Assembly (NCBI GenBank): GCA_036500765.1
Contig: DASYBM010000011.1
Coordinates: 124,001 to 188,000 of the forward strand
Origin: Candidatus Sulfotelmatobacter sp.
Lineage (GTDB): Bacteria; Acidobacteriota; Terriglobia; Terriglobales; Acidobacteriaceae
DNA: 64,000 bases
Reading direction: 5' to 3'
Below are positions 1-7,771 of the stretch, one piece after another. The notes under the pieces were generated by a model that saw nothing but the letters and a program-made list of their open reading frames with translations, was not told the origin of the DNA and did no database searches. A program made the translations under genes and the position numbers. The number at the start of each line of letters is the position of its first letter. Position 1 is the stretch's first letter.

Positions 1-372
1 AATTTCGATTCGCAATCATTTGTGGCTCGAAGTTATGGCAAGATGCTCTTAAAGCAGGCGCCCGTTCCCGATCTCGCGTTCGTGATCGATGCCTCGCCCG
101 AAACCGCTTTTGCCAGGAAGCCGGAGTATCCTCTTGAATTCGTGCGCCAGAATCGGCGCAATTTTCTGCGCCTCCAGGAAATAGCTCCTGAGTTGATCGT
201 CATTTCTGAAGGCGGACCCGAAGAAGTCAGAGGTGAAATTTATTTCCACATTCTGCGCTCTAGGCTTCTGGAGCGCGTTTCCAGCGAGGAAAATTCTCAA
301 CCTACTCCGGACCCCGTAGTCCATCAACAGAGTTCCTGTAGCGTGCGAAACGAGCCAACGGCGAGCGTTTAA
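1..372 (+). CDS. Thymidylate-kinase-like protein, C-terminal part (cut by window edge)
   Basis: The reading frame is open from base 1 to the TAA at 370-372, so the N-terminus lies outside the window. The GTG at 22 is an internal codon and not a convincing start. The visible part, including DLAFVIDASPETAFARKPEY, looks like the C-terminal half of a P-loop nucleoside monophosphate kinase: a strand ending in a hydrophobic-D pair, then the Arg-rich lid/helix region. Such thymidylate-kinase-like proteins are often found in capsule and O-antigen loci, which fits the two glycosyltransferases directly downstream. The P-loop itself is not visible, so the activity cannot be confirmed. The last 30 residues are low-complexity and polar. 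Confidence 0.6.
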   Translation, partial: NFDSQSFVARSYGKMLLKQAPVPDLAFVIDASPETAFARKPEYPLEFVRQNRRNFLRLQEIAPELIVISEGGPEEVRGEIYFHILRSRLLERVSSEENSQPTPDPVVHQQSSCSVRNEPTASV

Positions 373-418
373 TTTCCATCCAAGGCTAGCGAGTTATTTG
401 AAAGCGAGGCCTTGAGCG

Positions 419-1153
419 ATGCCCGGGTTTTCCGAGAAGAGTTTTGCCCTGGTTGTGCCCACACTGAACGAAGCGGGAAATATCGACATATTACTGCACG
501 AACTCACCAATGTTTTAAGCGCAACCGATTATGAATACGAAATCGTAGTCGTCGACGACGGCAGCACCGACGGAACGGTGGAGAAAGTTCGGGGCTGGGC
601 AAAACAAGATCCGCGCATTCGCATTTTTTCCCGGGTGGGACAACGAGGTTTAGCGGGGGCGGTGCTGTATGGTTGGAGCCAATGCCGAGCGAACCTGCTC
701 GGTGTCATTGACGCCGATCTGCAACACCCTCCTGCGTTGTTGCCTGAACTTTTGCAGGCTGCGGAATCGGCGGATATCGCCATTGCCAGCCGCTACGCCC
801 GTAGCAACGGAACTAAGGGCTGGAATCCGCTGCGTTCGGCCGTGTCGCGTCTCAGCACGTTGGCGGCGGCGCCGCTCATTTCCAACAAAAAATTCCAGGT
901 CACCGACCCCATGTCGGGCTTCTTCGTAATCCATAGCCGCTGCATCGAAGGTATGACGTTCCAAACGACTGGTTTCAAACTGCTGCTCGAAATTCTCGTA
1001 CGCGGCCGCATCCGCAGCGCACAGGAAGTACCTTTCCAATTCGGGCTGCGGAGGGCGGGGGCCAGCAAGGCCAATGCGACCATAGCTTTTCACTATCTCC
1101 ACCTTCTGGCCAGGCTCTCGCGGGATCTGGTGTTGCGTTCGAGTGAGCAGTGA
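419..1153 (+). CDS. Family 2 glycosyltransferase, DPM1-like
   Basis: A 244-residue GT-A enzyme. The N-terminus has the nucleotide-sugar fold: VVPTLNEAGN at about residue 12, VVVDDGSTDGT at about 43, and the metal-binding GVIDADLQHPP near residue 98. Length and motifs match polyprenol-phosphate mannosyl/glucosyl transferases of the DPM1 type, which move a sugar from a nucleotide donor onto a lipid carrier at the inner membrane. It has no C-terminal membrane anchor, so it is probably a soluble or peripheral form. The ATG at 419 follows the upstream gene by 46 bases. The stop overlaps the GTG start of the next glycosyltransferase (1150), implying translational coupling. The sugar transferred cannot be read from the sequence. 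Confidence 0.9.
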   Translation: MPGFSEKSFALVVPTLNEAGNIDILLHELTNVLSATDYEYEIVVVDDGSTDGTVEKVRGWAKQDPRIRIFSRVGQRGLAGAVLYGWSQCRANLLGVIDADLQHPPALLPELLQAAESADIAIASRYARSNGTKGWNPLRSAVSRLSTLAAAPLISNKKFQVTDPMSGFFVIHSRCIEGMTFQTTGFKLLLEILVRGRIRSAQEVPFQFGLRRAGASKANATIAFHYLHLLARLSRDLVLRSSEQ

Positions 1154-2424
1154 AAATTGCGCTGATCACGTCATTTCCGCCCAGTCGTCATGCTCTCAAC
1201 GAGTATGGCTTTCACGTAGCCGAGCAACTGCGGCAAGAGCGGTGCGTTGAGCTGACGGTGCTGGGAGACTATCTGTCGACTCCCGCCGATGAACTAGCCG
1301 GCTTCAATGTTGTCCGCTGTTGGGGCTTTGAAAGAAACGGCAATATCGCGACCCTGCTGCGCGCGATTCGAAAAGCGAAGCCTGACGTGGCCTGGTTCAA
1401 TCTGGGCTTCGCCAGCTTCGGCTCCCGCCCTCTCTCCGCGACGCTTGGTCTGATCACTCCGGCCATAACGCGACTCAATGGCGTGTATTCGCACGTTACG
1501 CTGCACCAACTCTTTGAGACCGTTGACTTGGAGGATGCGGCAGTCAGCTCGCCCACTCTCTACCGGATGGGAGGGTGGCTGACCACACATCTGCTATTGA
1601 CGGCGAACTCGCTCTCCGTACTCTTACCTGCCTACCGGCGCACTTTGGATAGCAAATATAAGCGCGGCCAAGTGAGCGTGCGCTCACATGGAATCTTCGC
1701 CGGCAAGCCGGACCCTCCGGATTTTTCGCGCCGGGGGAACCCGGATCATCGCATTCTGGCATTCGGGAAATGGGGAACCTATAAGCGTCTCGAGTTGCTG
1801 ATCGAGGCCTTCGAGCAGGTGGCCGCAAAATTCCCCAACGTGAAGCTGGTAATTGGTGGTGGGGATCACCCCAAGACGCCTGGCTATGTGAAGTCGGTAG
1901 CGGAGCGTCATGCCAGCGATCGCATCAAGTTTCTGGGCTATGTGCCCGAAGCGGCGATCGCCGATTTGTTTCGTGAGGCCAGCCTTACTGTCATGCCATA
2001 CACATCTTCGGCGGGCTCCAGCGGCGTAGCGCATCTCGCGGCGCAATACGGGGTTCCTATGATCGCCTCCAACATTCAGGATTTCCGGGAACTTGCCGAG
2101 CATGAAGGAATTGAAATTCGGTTTTTTGCTCCAGGCAATGCCGAGAGCCTGGCGGATCAGATGCTTCTGGCCTTGAATTCTCCGGACGATCTGAAAAGGA
2201 TGGCCTGGCGGAATTACTCGGCTGGTGTGGCCATGAGCATGCCGCAAGTAGTGCGCGAATACATCCGCTCGTTCCGCCAGCAGGAACGCATTAAGCTGTT
2301 GCAGTTGGCGGCCACCATGCGTCGCAGAGGCGCACTCCAGAACGGGGGCGAGCTGGCTCGTACGGTGGGCGAGAAGATTCAAAAATGGCAGGATGAAGAC
2401 GAGATTGCCACTCCCACCGCGTAG
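1150..2424 (+). CDS. Family 4-type glycosyltransferase (GT-B fold)
   Basis: A 424-residue GT-B enzyme. The N-terminal half starts KIALITSFPPSRHALNEYG, the acceptor-binding pattern of the GT1/GT4 group. The C-terminal half has ILAFGKWGTYKRLELLIEAF, LVIGGGD and the loop SSGVAHLAAQYGVPMIAS, which in this family contacts the donor sugar nucleotide. The GTG start overlaps the TGA of the preceding GT2 gene (GTGA), so the two are almost certainly co-translated. It probably adds one sugar in the same glycan pathway. It ends 15 bases before a convergent gene. Confidence 0.88.
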   Translation: MKIALITSFPPSRHALNEYGFHVAEQLRQERCVELTVLGDYLSTPADELAGFNVVRCWGFERNGNIATLLRAIRKAKPDVAWFNLGFASFGSRPLSATLGLITPAITRLNGVYSHVTLHQLFETVDLEDAAVSSPTLYRMGGWLTTHLLLTANSLSVLLPAYRRTLDSKYKRGQVSVRSHGIFAGKPDPPDFSRRGNPDHRILAFGKWGTYKRLELLIEAFEQVAAKFPNVKLVIGGGDHPKTPGYVKSVAERHASDRIKFLGYVPEAAIADLFREASLTVMPYTSSAGSSGVAHLAAQYGVPMIASNIQDFRELAEHEGIEIRFFAPGNAESLADQMLLALNSPDDLKRMAWRNYSAGVAMSMPQVVREYIRSFRQQERIKLLQLAATMRRRGALQNGGELARTVGEKIQKWQDEDEIATPTA

Positions 2425-2439
2425 CTGAACTCTGGCCCA

Positions 2440-3222
2440 CTACTGATAACTATTCGCACAAGGCAAGGTCCCGGTGGGCGTACCCGGTTCAATATTGTTA
2501 ATCAATGTTGAATTTACAAGCGTGCCATTCTGGTAATGCTTCCATTGCCATTGACCGTAACCTTTTGCCAGAAAGAACTGTTCCTCGTTTGCGCAGTTCT
2601 GAAAATTACTGTCGCAGTTGTAGCGGTAATGCAAAATCCGTGTTGAGACTTGCCCGATGTTGCCCCCAGTATCCATCAGCACAGGAGCGTCAAGATCATT
2701 GACGGAGGTCTCAAGCTGGCTCGATTTGTAAGGGCTGCATGCCGCAAAATATTGGAAATTCGTATTCGCCACCTGAATTTCCGGTCCTGCTGTTTTGGGC
2801 GCCACACAGCGAGAGGCAATCGGAAGATCCTGGACAAAGCGCTTAAACGTAGTGTTGTCAGTCCAGGTGAGTTCGGTAGAGCGAATGTAGACATATTTCT
2901 GGTCGAATGCTTTCACGTCGAATCCATGCGCGCTCGTACTCTTCAACCAAAACCAATAACCGGTTGCGGCGAAGTCCTGGTTGGGAAACACTTCAGTGTA
3001 GATAGGATTCGGCTGTCCATTCATGAACTGGGCCCGACGGTTTTGCATGTTCATTGCAAAATACTGCATCACATCTTCCTGCCCAGTAGGACAGGAGAAG
3101 CCGTCAGCATTCGATGGTGGGGGCGGCGGGGGCATAATACCGCTGTTCCCGCAATTGCATAGCAAACAGCAAAGGACAACCACAAGAAACGACTTGAACA
3201 GGGATCCTGAACTGCACGGCAT
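2440..3222 (-). CDS. Secreted protein of unknown function (paralog of the gene at 23053-23967)
   Basis: 260 residues with a hydrophobic N-terminal segment (SFLVVVLCCLLCNCG) that reads as a signal peptide, possibly of a lipoprotein although the lipobox is not canonical. A poly-proline stretch follows, and then a domain of about 210 residues with several cysteines. I recognise no family. It aligns by eye with the product of 23053-23967: both start the mature part with CP(S/T)G, share YVYIRSTELTW / YIYQWVTELGTW, and share YGQWQWKHYQNGT / YGWVRWRYYTNST near the end. The two therefore form a small paralogous family. The gene is convergent with the glycosyltransferase ending at 2424. Confidence 0.75.
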   Translation of the reverse strand: MPCSSGSLFKSFLVVVLCCLLCNCGNSGIMPPPPPPSNADGFSCPTGQEDVMQYFAMNMQNRRAQFMNGQPNPIYTEVFPNQDFAATGYWFWLKSTSAHGFDVKAFDQKYVYIRSTELTWTDNTTFKRFVQDLPIASRCVAPKTAGPEIQVANTNFQYFAACSPYKSSQLETSVNDLDAPVLMDTGGNIGQVSTRILHYRYNCDSNFQNCANEEQFFLAKGYGQWQWKHYQNGTLVNSTLINNIEPGTPTGTLPCANSYQ

Positions 3223-3339
3223 GACTACTTTTGAAACCCGGAATGCACCACAGAAGTTGCGGCAGAGCTTGTATCGGGATGAGAGCAGCGGTATTAAGAC
3301 CGCCTTCGCCGGAGACAGCTTTATTGCTTCGGATCGACT

Positions 3340-4593
3340 CTAGGATTGCGGGTTTTGCGGAGGCACGGAGTCTGGCGGCTGATTTGGCGTCGTCTGATCT
3401 TGTTCCGAGCTGGGAGGCGGCAAGGGAGGAAGTTTCGGAGACTGCACGCCAATGGGAGGCACCGGAGTCGAATCCTCCGGTGGGGTCGCTGAAAGGCTAT
3501 CGCGGCGCTTAAGTTCAATGGGCCGGTTGGCCCTGCGCTTCGCCTCTTGCACCGCCTTCAGCGTCGATTCCACGTCCGCCTGGTTAACGTCGGCAAGACT
3601 GTTGATCTGCCGGCCTTCAGCGTCACGGCGCGTGGAATAGCTTACTTTTTCTTTGGCATCCCGGCCGGAGCGCGCGGCCTCATAATACATTTGAGCGGTT
3701 TCGCGATCGCCCGCCAACTCGGCGATATAGCCGAGGTTATTCAGGGTGAAAGAATTCTGTGCGTCTTGTCGATAGGCCTGCAAGAAAAAATCGCGCGCGC
3801 CCGTGGGATTGTTGTCATTAAGTGCGGCCACGCCCCGCAGATTGAGGCGTGCGGTTGTTGCGTCAACTCCCTCCCCCCGGGCGATCTGCTCGCTGACCGC
3901 CTTGGCGTTGGATGCCGCAACCTCGCTGATCGGGCGGCCGCGCCATTTAAGGCGTGGCGTCACGATCACTCGCTGTTTGGAATGCAGGCTGGCTGCCGCC
4001 GAATATGCTTGCAGCGCTCCCTGAACGTCACCAATGGACTCCAGCGCGTAGCCAAGATTGTTGAGCAGAAAAGGATCATTCGGTCGGCGCGACAATTCAG
4101 ACTGGAGCAAATTCCTGGCCTCGAAGACATATCCTTTTTGCAGCAGTACAATTGCCTGTTCGCTTACTTTATTAATCTCCATCGCGGAGTTTTGCGCGTG
4201 CAGAAAAACTTCATCCAGGTGCTTGCCTTTCAGATCGGCTTCCACCGACTGGTCGATGATCGCATCCGTATGGTCGCGAGCCGCCAGGGCATAGTAGCGC
4301 AGCGCGCGATCGGCATCGCCGTCCAATTCGGCAACGTACCCGAGATTGTTCAGAGTAAACGGATCTTCCGGATCCAAAAGGTAAGCCCGGTAAAATAACT
4401 TCTTTGCTTTTTCCTCATGCCCGTGCTTGAGTGCGGCGACCCCATCGCGGTTCAGCTTCTGGCTCGGGGTGGACACGTCTCGCTTCGGAATGTTGATCTT
4501 CAGGTCCCCCGCGACAGACAGAGTTGCACCTGCGAGAAACTGCGCCGCTAAGAATCCGGAAAATGCGACCACTCCCATCCTACGAAGCGCCAT
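3340..4593 (-). CDS. Secreted TPR-repeat protein with proline-rich tail
   Basis: About 417 residues from the ATG at 4593, chosen because CAAGGG lies six bases upstream and a signal peptide follows (RRMGVVAFSGFLAAQFLAGA). The frame stays open far upstream, but that part overlaps the divergent gene at 4728 and is unlikely to be translated. Three blocks each contain the pattern F(T/L)LNNLGY followed by a second TPR helix (near residues 70, 155 and 245), and the first and third blocks are strongly similar. The C-terminus is very rich in proline (PPIGVQSPKLPPLPPP). TPR arrays mediate protein binding, so this is probably a periplasmic scaffold. Its partner is unknown. Confidence 0.8.
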   Translation of the reverse strand: MALRRMGVVAFSGFLAAQFLAGATLSVAGDLKINIPKRDVSTPSQKLNRDGVAALKHGHEEKAKKLFYRAYLLDPEDPFTLNNLGYVAELDGDADRALRYYALAARDHTDAIIDQSVEADLKGKHLDEVFLHAQNSAMEINKVSEQAIVLLQKGYVFEARNLLQSELSRRPNDPFLLNNLGYALESIGDVQGALQAYSAAASLHSKQRVIVTPRLKWRGRPISEVAASNAKAVSEQIARGEGVDATTARLNLRGVAALNDNNPTGARDFFLQAYRQDAQNSFTLNNLGYIAELAGDRETAQMYYEAARSGRDAKEKVSYSTRRDAEGRQINSLADVNQADVESTLKAVQEAKRRANRPIELKRRDSLSATPPEDSTPVPPIGVQSPKLPPLPPPSSEQDQTTPNQPPDSVPPQNPQS

Positions 4594-4727
4594 CGCTAGC
4601 CCTTGACCTTTCATCCTTATGAAGTTGCGACATTTATGATGTGGAAACGGGCCGTCCGGTTGGACTACAGGAAACACCCGATGCCTGGGTCGCATTCGGA
4701 AGTAGAAAATCTGGCATCTAAGCCGCG
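4594..4727. promoter_or_regulatory. Divergent intergenic region
   Basis: The TPR gene (start 4593, minus) and the secreted gene (start 4728, plus) are transcribed away from each other, so their promoters must lie in or near these 134 bases. I could not pick out a convincing -35/-10 pair. An alternative in-frame ATG for the TPR gene at 4614 lies in this interval. Confidence 0.4.
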
Positions 4728-5663
4728 ATGACAAGACGCCTCTGGGTATTGTTTGCGACATTCCTCTGGACGATGCTCTTAGTCGCTGGCAGCGCGCAGG
4801 CGCAGGGATCCACGCCAACGGCGCCTGTTTCTGAATCCGCGGCCAAACCCTCGGGGCCTTCCTCCTCGATATCCGGCCCATCCTCTTCCATATCCGAAGA
4901 TCCCGATCGGAAGCAGACGGCTCCGCCCCCAGCCCTGTCTCCCACCGAGCTGCCTGGCGGCAAAATAGGTCTGGTGCGTGGTGTGGTGAAGCAAACCGAT
5001 CCAATCCACGATCAACTGGTGATTCGGGCCTTCGGCGGCCGTGATGTCAAGATCGCCTTCGACCCCCGGACTGAGCTGCTTCCCGAGAATTCGCACATGC
5101 ACTTGACCAGTATTCCCGCGGGAGCGGTAGTGTCGGTCGATACGGTAATCGACAATGGAAAGTTGTTTGCACGATCGGTGCGAACTGGAGCGTCGGGAAC
5201 CACCGCAGTCGAACTCGATGGGAAGCTCATGAGCTACGACCCAACCAGATCACGGGTAATTCTGCGCGATCCTCTAAGCCCGGATGGTGTCTCGCTGCGC
5301 ATTGCTCCGAGTACGGTGGTGGTCGATCAAGGGCACGCCTCATCGGTCCAATCGTTGTCGTCGGGCATGCTGGTGCGAGTATGGTTTTCAGCAAGCAAAG
5401 ATTCCGTGAGTAAAGTCGAGATCCTGGCCAAACGCGGTGATTCCTTTGCGTTCCAGGGACGAATTATCTCCGTCGATATGCGCTCGCGCGTAGTGGCCCT
5501 TTCGAACGACACCGACCAAAGCGTCCGCGAACTGGCCTTCGGTTCTCTGGATTCCTCGACTCTCAGTCAGTTGCGCGACGGAGCCGCCGTCAGCATTCAG
5601 GCTGAATTCGACGGGGACCGCTACAACGTTCGCACTGTGCGACCCCTGACGCCGAATCAGTAA
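4728..5663 (+). CDS. Secreted protein with three OB-like (DUF5666-type) repeats
   Basis: 311 residues. A signal peptide (LWVLFATFLWTMLLVAGSAQAQ) is followed by a Ser/Pro-rich linker to about residue 75. Three similar segments of about 70 residues come next, beginning GLVRGVVKQTDPIHDQLVI, ELDGKLMSYDPTRSRVIL and FQGRIISVDMRSRVVALS. The pattern of a strand, a D-x-x-x-x-x-(I/L) turn and then a 'G-x-x-V' strand resembles DUF5666-like OB folds found in exported proteins of many environmental bacteria. Function is unknown. It is divergent from the TPR gene. Confidence 0.75.
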   Translation: MTRRLWVLFATFLWTMLLVAGSAQAQGSTPTAPVSESAAKPSGPSSSISGPSSSISEDPDRKQTAPPPALSPTELPGGKIGLVRGVVKQTDPIHDQLVIRAFGGRDVKIAFDPRTELLPENSHMHLTSIPAGAVVSVDTVIDNGKLFARSVRTGASGTTAVELDGKLMSYDPTRSRVILRDPLSPDGVSLRIAPSTVVVDQGHASSVQSLSSGMLVRVWFSASKDSVSKVEILAKRGDSFAFQGRIISVDMRSRVVALSNDTDQSVRELAFGSLDSSTLSQLRDGAAVSIQAEFDGDRYNVRTVRPLTPNQ

Positions 5664-5717
5664 ATCTCTGCCGGGTCGAGAGCAGTACGTCTCCCGTAGG
5701 CTTTGGCATTTCCGATT

Positions 5718-7718
5718 TCAATTAGTTTGAATCTCGGCCAGCTTTTCCCGCAGTCTCCGCGAGACAACAAAATCTCCGTCGTGAAAGATGTAACGGACGG
5801 TGTGGCGAGCATAGCGCATCAAGCTTCTCAAGTCCGTCTGGTGCCAGCAGCACGAGGTCATGTTCGGCGATAAACCGCAGAAGAAACGAAACCGCCGGTG
5901 TGCGGACTCGGAAATGGTGAGCATGGCTGCCGCCATGCGGTGATTTCCCTCGATGATCGTGAGCGGGTGGTATTGGTCGGTTCCGATCAGCAGCACCGCG
6001 TCGGGCACGCCGCTCGCGCGGAGATCGTTGGCGATCGCCTTCAGCTTGGTTAGAAACGGCGTGAGCTGCCCGCGATCCATCTCCGCCCCAATGCGTTCAA
6101 CCATGTCGGTCAGATAAAAGCCTTTCCGTGCAAAGCGTCTCCATTCATTGCGCGGGAATGACTGCAATCGTTCCAGGTCGCGTGGCGTCATTTCGATCTC
6201 CCACCATTCCGTGTCGGCAGGCAATTCACGCCACATACGTCCTCGCCGGCGAAACAGAAGTGCGCGTCGAATCAGGTTTTCGTCGGGATTGTCCAGATCG
6301 CCCTGCTCCACCAGTTGCAGAAAGTCCTGTCGATAGGGATCGAACACGGGATGGTAAAACTCGCCTCGCAGGAATTCGGAAATGACCTCAGCTTCCGGCA
6401 CGCGCCGCACGAGTTGAAAAGGCTCCCACGACAAGGCGAGGGCGTGTGCCGTGTCGCGCTCGCGGAACAGCGGGACGACGACACCTGCAAGCAATCCCGA
6501 CATCACGAACATCTGCACCACAATTACCTGAGAAAGGGAAGCGTGATACCACCAGATGCCCACGGTCAGCAGAACGCTGGCGCCCAACTGTACCCACGCT
6601 GCGGGACCGATACGCCGCGAGATTTCGTACATCATCACGACCACGGCGATGGAGTAGATTGCGGTCATGACCGCGTATTGAGTCAGGAGCTTGGAGAACG
6701 ACCCCACCGCGCCCAGCAGGAACGCTTTGCCCAGCAGCACGATCCACACCGACTCTGGGGCGAGAGCGACGGCGGCAATAAACAAAGATGTGAGAGTGGC
6801 CACCAGGAGCACGGCGGTGTATAGCACCGAACGTCCTGCCACGCGATTCGTCTGGCTGGCCGATACGGGAAACATGCTGCTCACCACCGACCACGACAAC
6901 ATGAACACAACCCGTCCGACCAGAGCCACGGCGGCGTAGATTCCAGCTTCCGGTGGCGGGAAGAAATGCTTCACCAAGAGGATATCGAGGTTACTCAGAA
7001 TTACCTGTCCGATGAAGTACATGATGGCCTGCATGCCTTCGCCAAAGGGAGCGATTTTGATCAATCCCGGCATCGCCCGGTACTCGGCTCCCGGCATGCC
7101 GACAAGGTAAGCGGCGACGATGGAGAGCATGACGGCAAACATCACACCTGTGACACCCATTCCCAATTTCAGGAACAGAAGTGCGCCGCCAAACTTCACC
7201 GCTACTTCCGCGACCACATTGACACCCAGGCTGCCAAAGTCGCAACAGCCCTGCATTCGGCCGCGGCGAACTCCAAGGGGAACGTAGACTCCGGTCGCGA
7301 TAGCCAGCAATAGCAGGTCGTGTCGTTGCGGCAGATTGAAATACGAAGCCAGGTAGGCACTGAATGCGGCGATGAGTACGGCTATGCCCAGTCCCGCCTG
7401 CCAGGCGCGGCGCAGCATGGTGGCGTAAATTTGGGTGCGGGCCAGCGTTTCCGAGTGCCGCGCAATAAATTTCGACGCCACGATCTGGAACGACAAGCTG
7501 ACCGCCGACATCATCATGAGAAGCGTGTATAAAGCCGAGGCGTGACCAAAACCCGAAGCGCCGAGCATGCGCGCTACCAGAAGGTTGTAGAGCAGGTTCG
7601 TGGCGGCCACCATCCCGCTGCTGACCAACAAGATGACGCTGCCGCGCACGACCGGACCGCGCCAAACCTCCCAGTAGATTTGCTTTGTGGTCAATTGCGT
7701 ATGTGGAATTGTGCTCAT
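5718..7718 (-). CDS. Polysaccharide flippase (MATE/MVF type) fused to a ParB-like C-terminal domain
   Basis: 666 residues. The first 430 or so form a multi-spanning membrane protein of the oligosaccharide flippase type, with a start such as GSVILLVSSGMVAATNLLYN and later hydrophobic helices to about residue 425. These proteins move lipid-linked glycans across the inner membrane. The last 240 residues are soluble. They contain PLTIIEGNHRMAAAML near residue 590, which resembles the GxHR core of ParB/sulfiredoxin-like domains. The WEIEMTPRDLERL segment before it looks like a leader into that fold. The tail is far longer than a normal flippase needs. The gene lies 53 bases downstream of the TPR/beta-barrel gene on the same strand, so the two probably form an export operon. 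Confidence 0.82.
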   Translation of the reverse strand: MSTIPHTQLTTKQIYWEVWRGPVVRGSVILLVSSGMVAATNLLYNLLVARMLGASGFGHASALYTLLMMMSAVSLSFQIVASKFIARHSETLARTQIYATMLRRAWQAGLGIAVLIAAFSAYLASYFNLPQRHDLLLLAIATGVYVPLGVRRGRMQGCCDFGSLGVNVVAEVAVKFGGALLFLKLGMGVTGVMFAVMLSIVAAYLVGMPGAEYRAMPGLIKIAPFGEGMQAIMYFIGQVILSNLDILLVKHFFPPPEAGIYAAVALVGRVVFMLSWSVVSSMFPVSASQTNRVAGRSVLYTAVLLVATLTSLFIAAVALAPESVWIVLLGKAFLLGAVGSFSKLLTQYAVMTAIYSIAVVVMMYEISRRIGPAAWVQLGASVLLTVGIWWYHASLSQVIVVQMFVMSGLLAGVVVPLFRERDTAHALALSWEPFQLVRRVPEAEVISEFLRGEFYHPVFDPYRQDFLQLVEQGDLDNPDENLIRRALLFRRRGRMWRELPADTEWWEIEMTPRDLERLQSFPRNEWRRFARKGFYLTDMVERIGAEMDRGQLTPFLTKLKAIANDLRASGVPDAVLLIGTDQYHPLTIIEGNHRMAAAMLTISESAHRRFRFFCGLSPNMTSCCWHQTDLRSLMRYARHTVRYIFHDGDFVVSRRLREKLAEIQTN

Positions 7719-7771
7719 CGGGAAACTTTGGTCCTCAATTGGCCCTGCTTCATTCTAAAAGAGCTGCATTC

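Noticed and set aside
3547-4398. 283-residue plus-strand open frame
   Set aside because: Antisense to the TPR protein gene; composition is not protein-like and there is no ribosome site.
4614-5004. Extended N-terminus of the TPR protein
   Set aside because: The extension overlaps the divergent gene at 4728 and has no signal peptide; the start at 4593 has a ribosome site and a good signal peptide.
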